A stretch of 15,775 nucleotides of DNA, from positions 1 to 15,775 of the forward strand of contig PJET01000140.1 of NCBI GenBank assembly GCA_002825515.1. Direction: 5' to 3'. A program made the position numbers and the translations under genes. A model generated the notes under the pieces. The model worked only from the letters and a program-made list of their open reading frames with translations. It had not been told where the DNA came from and searched no databases. The stretch comes from Candidatus Thorarchaeota archaeon MP11T_1 (GTDB lineage Archaea; Asgardarchaeota; Thorarchaeia; Thorarchaeales; Thorarchaeaceae). Below, one piece after another: positions 8,563 to 14,982 of this stretch (position 1 is its first letter; the number at the start of each line of letters is the position of its first letter).

Positions 8563-8630
8563 ACCAATGTGGGCAATTATTGCAAGTGCCTTTTTAAACA
8601 GAATCTCTGAGCAGTATGTGGGTAGTGACC
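8563..8630. promoter_or_regulatory. Compact bidirectional promoter with a shared TTTTTAAA core
   Basis: TTTTTAAA at 8591-8598 lies about 33 bases before the GTG of the TPR gene (minus strand) and about 36 bases before the cysS ATG at 8631 (plus strand). Its centre TTTAAA is its own reverse complement, so one TATA-like element could position transcription both ways, with leaderless or near-leaderless transcripts. No Shine-Dalgarno precedes either start. Confidence 0.5.
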
Positions 8631-10070
8631 ATGCTTAAAGTATACAATACGCGGACCCGAGCAAAGGAAGATTTTGCACCAATTGAAGGAAACAATGTAA
8701 GAATGTATGTCTGTGGTCCGACTGTATATGATTATCCTCACATCGGCAACGCTAGGTCCTTTGCGGTCTTTGATACGATACGAAGATATCTCGAATACAA
8801 GGGCTATCGAGTAACCTACATCACTAATTTCACAGACATTGATGATAAGATGATCAATAGGGCTAATGAATCGGGTATTGAAGTGTCTGAGCTTGCAGCC
8901 AAATTCATTGCTGAATATTACACAATTGCACAGCAGCTCAACCTTAAACAAGCGACTGTCAATCCTCGTGCGACAGAACACATGGATGACATCATTGAGA
9001 TGGTAAGTCTAATCATCAAGAATGGAATTGGGTATGATGTTGATGGTGATGTCTACTTCAATGTCCCTGCGTTTGAAGCATACGGAAGTCTATCCAGAAT
9101 TCCTATGGATGAACTTTCTTCTGGAGCAAGAGTTGAGGTGGATGCGAAGAAGAGGGACCCACGTGACTTTGCACTATGGAAAGCTGAGAAACCTGGAGAG
9201 CCTTCATGGGACAGTCCTTGGGGCAAAGGTCGGCCAGGCTGGCATGCTGAATGTTCAGTGATGGGGAAGCACTACCTGGGACTACCATTTGATATTCATG
9301 GTGGAGGGCAAGACCTAATATTTCCACATCATGAGAATGAAGTTGCTCAATCAGCGGCTGCATATGGAATCGAAATCCCTGTCAAATATTGGCTTCATAA
9401 TGGCTTTCTGACACTTGACTCTGAAAAGATGTCTAAGTCTGAGGGGAATTTCTCAACAGCAAGAGAAGTACTCGACCATTACGACCATCAAGCAGTTCGT
9501 CTGTATCTTGTTACAGGCCAATATCGGCAACCACTAGACTATAATGACAGTGCCATGCAACAAGCGATTCAATCACTTGAACGGATCAAGAATGTTGTAG
9601 ACACCATAAAGGGACGTATCTCCATCCTTGAAAGAATTGGAAGTCGAGAGTCAGATGCAGACAAGAAGCTTGCTGAAGCCTCAAAGAAGCTTAGAGAAGC
9701 TTTTGAGAAAGAAATGGACGAAGACTTCAACACACCAGGTGCTCTCGCTGAGATCTTTACATTTGTGAGAGAAGCCAACTCTCTTACAGCAGATGTTGGA
9801 GGTGCTGCAGTACTTCGGGAGTCGCTCGCGGTCCTAACTGAATTGGTTGGGATTCTTGGACTTGACCTTAGTGATGACGCGCAAACCCGCGAAGGAGTTG
9901 ACCAGTCTTTAGAAACACTGAAAGGGGTTATAGAATTCCTACTCGAGCTTCGGGAAGATGCGAGAAAAGTGAAAGACTTTGCAAAAGCTGACTTGATACG
10001 TGACCGCCTGAAACAACTCGGGATAGAAGTTGCTGACTCAAAAGACGGTCCAACGTGGAAGATGAGCTAG
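8631..10070 (+). CDS. cysS: Cysteinyl-tRNA synthetase
   Basis: 479 residues from ATG 8631 (MLKVYNTRTRAKEDF), the standard N-terminus of the family; an in-frame ATG at 8616 would add five atypical residues. The class I signatures are present: the HIGH-type motif PHIGNARS at 36-43 and KMSKS at 266-270. The zinc ligands are also in place: Cys28 (MYVCGPTVYD), Cys208 (GWHAECS), His233 and Glu237 (FPHHENEVAQS), matching the bacterial enzyme's Cys28, Cys209, His234 and Glu238. The C-terminal helical DALR-like domain (from about 310) ends with DRLKQLGIEVADSKDGPTW. It charges tRNA-Cys with cysteine in the cytoplasm, so this archaeon has the direct route and need not depend on SepRS/SepCysS. It is likely transcribed alone. 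Confidence 0.97.
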   Translation: MLKVYNTRTRAKEDFAPIEGNNVRMYVCGPTVYDYPHIGNARSFAVFDTIRRYLEYKGYRVTYITNFTDIDDKMINRANESGIEVSELAAKFIAEYYTIAQQLNLKQATVNPRATEHMDDIIEMVSLIIKNGIGYDVDGDVYFNVPAFEAYGSLSRIPMDELSSGARVEVDAKKRDPRDFALWKAEKPGEPSWDSPWGKGRPGWHAECSVMGKHYLGLPFDIHGGGQDLIFPHHENEVAQSAAAYGIEIPVKYWLHNGFLTLDSEKMSKSEGNFSTAREVLDHYDHQAVRLYLVTGQYRQPLDYNDSAMQQAIQSLERIKNVVDTIKGRISILERIGSRESDADKKLAEASKKLREAFEKEMDEDFNTPGALAEIFTFVREANSLTADVGGAAVLRESLAVLTELVGILGLDLSDDAQTREGVDQSLETLKGVIEFLLELREDARKVKDFAKADLIRDRLKQLGIEVADSKDGPTWKMS

Positions 10071-10099
10071 CCAGGCCAAACCACGTTAAAAAAATCTTC

Positions 10100-10121
10100 A
10101 CTGGAGGGTTAACCCTCCAGT
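10100..10121. repeat. Perfect 22-base palindrome between convergent genes
   Basis: ACTGGAGGGTT is followed directly by its exact reverse complement, with no loop. It sits between the cysS stop (10070) and the stop of the LarA-like gene (10137). A T-rich stretch on the minus strand (AAAAAAA on plus at 10088-10094) lies to its left. A transcript stem read from either side could act as a bidirectional terminator or 3'-end stabiliser; a dimeric DNA-binding protein site is the alternative. Confidence 0.6.
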
Positions 10122-10136
10122 ACTAAACCTTCGATA

Positions 10137-11519
10137 TTAGTGAATCTGATTCTTAACATTAACCAAGAGACCTGAATCTTCAAGAACATAGACTTTAGGA
10201 CTCGGGTTTTCTTTCAAGAATCTATCAACGAGGGTTCTAAGTGCTGCTTGTACTTCAGATGAATCTTTTACGGAACAGCCCTCCATACGATAGACACTAC
10301 GCAACTCATCAGGATCTAGCCCGCTCACGAGTTTGATATTACCCTCTGCAACATCTAGAAGGATTCTGAAAAGATCAACGGGTTTTTGATTACCAATTTT
10401 GAATGTCTTCTCTGACCCATAATTTTCGATTACAGAGCGAAGTGCGTCTGCAACCTCAAGATCTTTTACAGCATGTATAGCTTCCTCGTACCCAGCACTG
10501 CCGATACCATCTTCGCAAGGTGCAAGGAGAACAATCCAACCGTTTCGGTCGTGACGCACAGCATTCCATGCTGCATGGATTCCTTTTCCTGCTTGGTAGA
10601 GATTCACACCAAGTTCTCCAACAGACACGAAGACGATGTCTCCGGGATCATCAACATCTACAACTCTGAGCTTTTTCAAAGGAGAAGCAGCCGCATTATG
10701 GCATTCAATTATATCACCAGCTTGGATGTAGACTATCGTACCATGGTTTACAATTGTATCCACACAGAATATGGGTATTCTCTTCTTCATGATAGATGTA
10801 ATCTCAATCATATCTTCAATTACTGGATTCCCTTCACAATTCCCTAGCCGACAATCTTCATTGAATCCTTTCTCAAGATCAAACATCCGAGGGTGGTTAA
10901 CGCGTATGGTTTCTCGGCCAGCCACTCCAGGACAAAACAACTTTACAGTTCCAGCTTGACCAGCGAAGTAATGGTACTCACTATCGCTTAGTGGAATCAA
11001 CATACAGGAGTCTAAAACATGTTGGTCGATGAGAATGGGCGTTCCTCTCAATGTTTCCCCGACATGTGTGTTTCCATGGTCACAATCATGACTTAGAACA
11101 TTGTTGCCCCATTCCTTGTATAACTTTGACCCTAAAATTCGGGATTCAACATCTTTTGGTGTAGCAGGGACATGAGAACCATTCGATATCATAATCCAGA
11201 TATCTTCCTTTCGAACTCCTAGGTTAATGAGGCGGTCTGCAATGGGTGGAAGGAGAACTTTCGTGTGAATATTCGGACGTGTCTTATCATCTACCATGAA
11301 TAGAATTCTACTGTCTTTTTTATAGGCAGCCTTAACAAATTCATCGAATGGCTTCGAGCCAAGAGGCGAATTAAGCACATCATCGAGTTTTTTATTGAAA
11401 TCGGTAAAATCGGGAATGTACTCATCAACTTGGAGTATCGATACATCTTCTATGCTCTTAGGGATGAACTCATCAACTTCATCGCCACCATAATTCAACG
11501 GAGTATTGTAATAGGACAT
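10137..11519 (-). CDS. LarA-like nickel-pincer racemase/epimerase homologue (DUF2088)
   Basis: 460 residues from ATG 11519, chosen because AGGTGG (11533-11528) sits 8 bases upstream; a GTG at 11531 is also in frame. The sequence contains DDKTRPNIH (77-85), SNGSHVPAT (His116), YHYFAGQAGTVKLF (His183, Lys193) and PGVAGRETIRVNHP (His209). It also has LYQAGKG (Tyr308, Gln309, Lys312). By spacing these align with Arg75, His108, His174, Lys184, His200 and Tyr294/Gln295/Lys298 of Lactobacillus LarA (recalled from memory), where the lysine anchors the pincer cofactor and a histidine also binds nickel. The active site looks intact. The family racemises or epimerises alpha-hydroxy acids such as lactate; the substrate here is unknown. 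LarB, LarC and LarE, which make the cofactor, are not in the window and must be elsewhere. It diverges from the feo operon. Confidence 0.88.
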   Translation of the reverse strand: MSYYNTPLNYGGDEVDEFIPKSIEDVSILQVDEYIPDFTDFNKKLDDVLNSPLGSKPFDEFVKAAYKKDSRILFMVDDKTRPNIHTKVLLPPIADRLINLGVRKEDIWIMISNGSHVPATPKDVESRILGSKLYKEWGNNVLSHDCDHGNTHVGETLRGTPILIDQHVLDSCMLIPLSDSEYHYFAGQAGTVKLFCPGVAGRETIRVNHPRMFDLEKGFNEDCRLGNCEGNPVIEDMIEITSIMKKRIPIFCVDTIVNHGTIVYIQAGDIIECHNAAASPLKKLRVVDVDDPGDIVFVSVGELGVNLYQAGKGIHAAWNAVRHDRNGWIVLLAPCEDGIGSAGYEEAIHAVKDLEVADALRSVIENYGSEKTFKIGNQKPVDLFRILLDVAEGNIKLVSGLDPDELRSVYRMEGCSVKDSSEVQAALRTLVDRFLKENPSPKVYVLEDSGLLVNVKNQIH

Positions 11520-11549
11520 GATGGTCGCCACCTGATTATTGTGAATGCG

Positions 11550-11557
11550 TATATGTA
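11550..11557 (-). promoter_or_regulatory. Possible TATA box of the LarA-like gene
   Basis: On the minus strand CATTACATATACGC is centred about 35 bases before ATG 11519. It would put the transcript start near the AGGTGG ribosome binding site, so the fit is only fair. Confidence 0.35.
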
Positions 11558-11590
11558 ATGCTTACGGTTTGTCCACAAACAACAAGATTA

Positions 11591-11604
11591 TTAGACGAGC
11601 CTAA
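11591..11604. promoter_or_regulatory. DtxR-type operator copy 1 (TTAG-N6-CTAA)
   Basis: TTAGACGAGCCTAA is an inverted repeat with TTAG/CTAA arms and a six-base centre. This is the arm pattern expected for DtxR/IdeR-family iron regulators. It is the first of three copies in the interval between the LarA-like gene and feoA. Confidence 0.7.
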
Positions 11605-11609
11605 CTTTT

Positions 11610-11623
11610 TTAGACTAGACTAA
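11610..11623. promoter_or_regulatory. DtxR-type operator copy 2 (TTAG-N6-CTAA)
   Basis: TTAGACTAGACTAA has the same arms and spacing and starts exactly 19 bases after copy 1. The T-rich stretch just before it (CTTTTTTAG) is the best TATA-like candidate for the feo operon, so occupancy would block the promoter. Confidence 0.7.
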
Positions 11624-11628
11624 GTTTC

Positions 11629-11642
11629 TTAGTTTCATCTAA
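11629..11642. promoter_or_regulatory. DtxR-type operator copy 3 (TTAG-N6-CTAA)
   Basis: TTAGTTTCATCTAA keeps both arms with a different centre and starts exactly 19 bases after copy 2. It lies about 58 bases before the feoA start. The fixed spacing with varied centres suggests cooperative binding of repressor dimers. Confidence 0.68.
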
Positions 11643-11699
11643 GAGTTGAATCACTGGCGTCAGTCACACGCTAGTCCTTGAGGCAAGAGAGGCTTGGCA

Positions 11700-12095
11700 A
11701 TGGACGAAAAAGGGACCTATACAGACCAAAATAATCACCGACTACTTATTTCAGTTAGACCTGGTAATATTTGTAAATTGGTTGGGGTTTCTAATACAAG
11801 AATGGGATTTGGGCGTCATAGACATCAAAAACATCACAGATCAATTGGTTGGTTTGGTCGATTTTTCAGACACCACGAAAATTGGGAGCAGAAGAAAAGG
11901 GAGTGGCACATGAAAGGTGAGCGCCAGATTACAAAACGTCTACTTGATCTTGGGCTCACAAAGGGTTGTACTTTCAAGGTTGTTCATGGAAGCGAAAGAG
12001 GACCTATACTTGTGGAAGTAAGGGGGACTAGAATAGCATTGGGTCATGGACTTGCTAGTAAAGTCCTTGTTGAGGTTCTGGAGGAGCATGAATGA
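11700..12095 (+). CDS. feoA: FeoA-domain protein with a His-rich insertion
   Basis: 131 residues from ATG 11700, with GAGAGG at 11687-11692 as ribosome binding site; a TTG at 11694 is too close to it. Both ends match FeoA, the small SH3-like partner of FeoB: LLISVRPGNICKLVGV (15-30), then GERQITKRLLDLGLTKGCTFKVV (73-95) and GPILVEVRGTRIALGHGLASKVLVEV (101-126). Between the first strand and the helix lies an unusual insertion of about 40 residues (35-72), rich in His, Arg and Trp (GFGRHRHQKHHR, FFRHHENW). Ordinary FeoA is about 75-90 residues, so the insertion explains the length. It may bind Fe(II) or help contact the membrane protein; this is inference. The gene opens the operon and overlaps the next by ATGA. 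Confidence 0.9.
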   Translation: MDEKGTYTDQNNHRLLISVRPGNICKLVGVSNTRMGFGRHRHQKHHRSIGWFGRFFRHHENWEQKKREWHMKGERQITKRLLDLGLTKGCTFKVVHGSERGPILVEVRGTRIALGHGLASKVLVEVLEEHE

Positions 12096-12910
12096 AAATT
12101 AGAGTTGCGTTAATAGGGAACCCCAATGTTGGCAAGTCAGTCATTTTCAACAACCTAACAGGACTTAGGCAGCATACTGGAAACTGGCCAGGAAAAACTG
12201 TTGAAATGAAACAGGGATACTTCAAGCATCATGGTGTTGAATTCGAGGTTATAGACTTACCAGGCGTGTACAGTCTTAGCGCTGTTTCGGAAGATGAGAA
12301 AATTGCTCGTTCCTTTATCGTGGACCATCGACCAGATGTAGTTGTTGACATTATCAATGCTTCTCAATTAGAGAGGAATCTCTATTTGACACTCCTTCTT
12401 ATCGAACTTCAGGTTAACCTGGTAATCGCACTCAACATGTATGATGTTGTTGAAGCAAGAGGAGACAGAATTGACATCGAAGGTCTCTCTAAATACCTTG
12501 GAGCAAATATAGTTGCAACAACAGCTACCCGGAAGGAAGGGATTGAAGAACTTAAAGACACAATTTTTGCAGCTGTGCCCCGACACTATTTTGATACTAC
12601 TGAGGAAAATGATAAAGCTGTAGATATTCATCCTGCGGGGGATATTGATGGTGGAGACCACCTGCACTATCATCCAATACATCACCATCATGGTGAATTT
12701 GAGCGTTTAGAACCTCCAAAAATCAAGTATAGTCCACGAATTGAATTGAAACTCAAACAACTTGTAACTATACTCCAAGAGGAGAAAGAGCTCCTTGATA
12801 GATTTCCACCTAGATGGTTGGCTCTCAAGGTTCTTGAGAGGGACCCAGAGATACTCACTCTGTTTGAAAATTCGCCAATCAAGGAACGTGTCTTGGAGGT
12901 TACGCTGTGA
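12092..12910 (+). CDS. feoB: FeoB G-protein domain, encoded as a separate subunit
   Basis: 272 residues. The GTPase motifs are complete: G1 GNPNVGKS (9-16), G2 near Thr36 (HTGNWPGKTVE), G3 DLPG (55-58), G4 NMYD (115-118) and G5 TATRKEG (144-150). A His-rich segment at 180-200 (HLHYHPIHHHH) links it to a helical part (210-270) resembling the GDI/helical domain of FeoB (LVTILQEEKELLDRFPPRWLALKVLE). It ends there, with no membrane segments. FeoB uses GTP binding and hydrolysis to control Fe(II) entry. The ATGA overlap with feoA and GGAGGAG before the ATG show translational coupling. The membrane half is encoded by the next gene in another frame. Confidence 0.93.
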   Translation: MKIRVALIGNPNVGKSVIFNNLTGLRQHTGNWPGKTVEMKQGYFKHHGVEFEVIDLPGVYSLSAVSEDEKIARSFIVDHRPDVVVDIINASQLERNLYLTLLLIELQVNLVIALNMYDVVEARGDRIDIEGLSKYLGANIVATTATRKEGIEELKDTIFAAVPRHYFDTTEENDKAVDIHPAGDIDGGDHLHYHPIHHHHGEFERLEPPKIKYSPRIELKLKQLVTILQEEKELLDRFPPRWLALKVLERDPEILTLFENSPIKERVLEVTL

Positions 12911-14229
12911 AGTACCTCTCAGATTCAGACTTAGAGCCTGAATTAGATGAGGAGGAGGAGCCAATCGATCCACAGATTATTCTTGCAGATGAAAGGTATG
13001 AGGTGATAGGTCAGATACTTTGTGAAATCTATGAACCTGGGAAAGGAAAATGGATTTTAAGTGACATGCTTGATAGAGTCCTGCTTCACCGATACCTTGG
13101 TCTACCAATATTCTTAGTTATAATGTGGGCTATGTTTCATTTCACATTTGAAATATCTCTAGTATTCATGGAGATGATTACGCAGTTCTTTGCCTGGATT
13201 GGAACTTATACGACTCAAATTCCTAATCCTCTATTGGCATCATTGTTGACTGATGGAATTTTAGGTGGCGTTGGATTTATTCTTACATTTATTCCGCCAA
13301 TCTTTTTCCTTTATCTGGCAATTTCCATTCTTGAAGACACAGGATACCTCTCAAGAGCCGCTTTTGTAATGGATCGGTTCATGATGAAGATGGGACTTCA
13401 TGGAAGGTCATTCATTCCACTACTCCTTGGTTTTGGATGCAGTGTGGCTGCGGTGATGGCTGCGAGAACAGTAGATGGAGAATCTAATAGACTGACAACA
13501 ATCCTTGTGAGTCCACTAATGTCATGTGCTGGCAGACTCCCAATCTATATTCTGATAGCAGGTGTCTTCTTTCCAGCGATTGCGGGGACTGTTCTATTTC
13601 TCATGTACATGCTTGGTATTGTAATGGCTATAGTCGCAGCTATTATCTTCAAGAAAACTATTCTGCGAGAAGAATCATCCTCTATGCTTATGGAACTATC
13701 ACAATATCAGATTCCAACAGCTCATGGTTCATTCAGGCATATGTGGGATAGAGGCATCTTGTTTGTACGAACTGCAGGGACGTACCTGTTGGCTGGTAGC
13801 ATCATAATGTGGGTGCTATCAACCTTTGGTCCTTCGGGATTAGGAGTACCAATCGATGAATCTTTTGCAGCGATCCTTGGTCGTTTCTTTGAGCCAGTCT
13901 TTATACCATTAGGCTTTAGTTGGCAGGTAGTCACTGGACTAATCTTTGGATTTCTTGCCAAAGAAGCAGTCATCCAATCACTGGCAATAGTCTATGCAGT
14001 TGGTGGTCTGACTCTTGAAACTGCACTCATTGCAAGTATAAACCCATTGACTGCTGTTGCTTTGATGGTTTTCGTGTTGATCTATATCCCATGTCTTGCC
14101 ACAGTTGGTGCAATAAGGAAAGAAACTGGGTCTTGGAAATGGACGGGGTTTTCCATCACATACCAACTTGTCCTTGGATACTTAGTTGCATTACTAATTG
14201 TAATCATTGGAGGGGTGTTCTTTGTATAG
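12907..14229 (+). CDS. feoB: FeoB membrane (Gate) domain, encoded as a separate subunit
   Basis: 440 residues starting at GTG 12907, which overlaps the previous TGA by four bases. GGAGGT at 12895-12900 gives it its own ribosome binding site, so this is a true start and not a frameshift scar. An acidic N-terminus (ELDEEEEP) precedes about nine hydrophobic segments with the two Gate regions and FeoB_C signatures: LGFGCSVAAVMAARTVDGE (Cys178; usually GCNVPA), LVSPLMSCAGRLPIY (Cys207), FGFLAKEAVIQSL and LIYIPCLATVGAIRKETGSWKW (Cys396). These cysteines match positions proposed to line the iron pore in FeoB. It should form the Fe(II) permease together with the separate G-protein subunit. Confidence 0.93.
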   Translation: MKYLSDSDLEPELDEEEEPIDPQIILADERYEVIGQILCEIYEPGKGKWILSDMLDRVLLHRYLGLPIFLVIMWAMFHFTFEISLVFMEMITQFFAWIGTYTTQIPNPLLASLLTDGILGGVGFILTFIPPIFFLYLAISILEDTGYLSRAAFVMDRFMMKMGLHGRSFIPLLLGFGCSVAAVMAARTVDGESNRLTTILVSPLMSCAGRLPIYILIAGVFFPAIAGTVLFLMYMLGIVMAIVAAIIFKKTILREESSSMLMELSQYQIPTAHGSFRHMWDRGILFVRTAGTYLLAGSIIMWVLSTFGPSGLGVPIDESFAAILGRFFEPVFIPLGFSWQVVTGLIFGFLAKEAVIQSLAIVYAVGGLTLETALIASINPLTAVALMVFVLIYIPCLATVGAIRKETGSWKWTGFSITYQLVLGYLVALLIVIIGGVFFV

Positions 14230-14701
14230 AAATGAAATCGACCTCCCGGAAGATGGCAGATGGCCCTCTCTACTAACGTTATTGATTGGAATCGCATACC
14301 TTAGTGTTGGAATAGTGCAACTTCTCTCAAGTCTTCATGTGATAATTCCAATTGCTGGATTCTCGAATATTGTTGGAGGATTTCTCCTAATGATTGTGGC
14401 ATCGGTCTTCTTGACTGGAGTCAAACCGCTTTCAGAGAATAATCAAGAAGGTTATGCCTTTATTGCTGTAGGCTTCATCCTCGCAGCAGTCTTATTTTGT
14501 CTTCAAATCTTAGTCATCTTAACAAATAGTCTTGGTTGGGTTCTTCGTTTTGAAGATTGGATAACGTGGAACATCTGGAACGATATAACACCATCACTCT
14601 GGATGTTCGTCTTACTGATTACTGGAACTGGTTCACTTTGGGTCGTTGGTAACATGAAAGAAAAAATCATAGGTGTAAAGAGGGAGGATTCCCAAGAATG
14701 A
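14222..14701 (+). CDS. Four-helix membrane protein of the feo operon, unknown function
   Basis: 159 residues from TTG 14222, placed by GGAGGGG at 14209-14215; it overlaps the end of the FeoB membrane gene by eight bases. Four hydrophobic helices lie at about 16-38, 41-66, 77-104 and 121-143, with a charged start (MYRNEIDLPEDGRW) and a basic/acidic tail (KEKIIGVKREDSQE). There are no clusters of His, Cys or acidic residues within the helices that would suggest a metal path. I recognise no family. Its position between feoB and the FeoC-like gene, overlapping on both sides, suggests an accessory subunit of the Feo complex, perhaps a FeoB-stabilising partner. Confidence 0.82.
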   Translation: MYRNEIDLPEDGRWPSLLTLLIGIAYLSVGIVQLLSSLHVIIPIAGFSNIVGGFLLMIVASVFLTGVKPLSENNQEGYAFIAVGFILAAVLFCLQILVILTNSLGWVLRFEDWITWNIWNDITPSLWMFVLLITGTGSLWVVGNMKEKIIGVKREDSQE

Positions 14702-14982
14702 TCAAGAGAGTGTTACAACTAATTTTGAAAGAGGGCATTCTAGACAAGAAACAGATTGCTCATCGTTTGGGTATTCAAGTTGAAACACTTGATGATATAG
14801 TTCGATTACTTGTCGAAAGAGGATTCCTTAGAACAGAAGAGAATGGTTGTGATATTGAAGCCTCCTGTTCTGGATGTCACAGTACCTCAGATTGCGAAAT
14901 GATTTCTAATACAGATCTGGTTTTCTATGTGACAGGTAAAGGGAGAGCATATGCAAACAGGGTTGGAGGTGAAAGTAGTTGA
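14698..14982 (+). CDS. FeoC-like winged-helix protein with four cysteines
   Basis: 94 residues, overlapping the previous gene by ATGA. Residues 1-46 form a winged-helix fold (VLQLILKEGILDKKQIAHRLG, VETLDDIVRLLVERGFL), as in the FeoC-like regulator family. A wing holds four cysteines, Cys51, Cys57, Cys60 and Cys66, spaced C-x5-C-x2-C-x5-C. FeoC proteins of enterobacteria bind an oxygen-sensitive iron-sulfur cluster through a similar cysteine loop and interact with FeoB. Here the cluster may report oxygen or iron state to the transporter; that is inference. Assignment as FeoC-like rests on fold pattern, cysteines and operon position. Confidence 0.8.
   Translation: MIKRVLQLILKEGILDKKQIAHRLGIQVETLDDIVRLLVERGFLRTEENGCDIEASCSGCHSTSDCEMISNTDLVFYVTGKGRAYANRVGGESS

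Noticed and set aside
8616..8630. Upstream ATG of cysS adding MWVVT
   Set aside because: The family N-terminus begins at MLKVYNT, and Cys28 then falls at the same number as in the E. coli enzyme.
9655..9720. Repeated AAGCTT/GAAGC words inside cysS
   Set aside because: They encode a Lys/Glu/Ala-rich helix of the synthetase and are explained by amino-acid composition.
11679..11702. Small hairpin (CAAG/CTTG) around the feoA ribosome binding site as a riboswitch
   Set aside because: Only a four-base stem with a short loop; too weak to claim as a regulatory RNA.
12895..12912. Frameshift or assembly error breaking a single feoB
   Set aside because: GGAGGT lies six bases before a GTG that overlaps the stop by four bases, the same coupling style as every other gene in the operon, and the second protein has its own acidic N-terminus. 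A real split is more likely.
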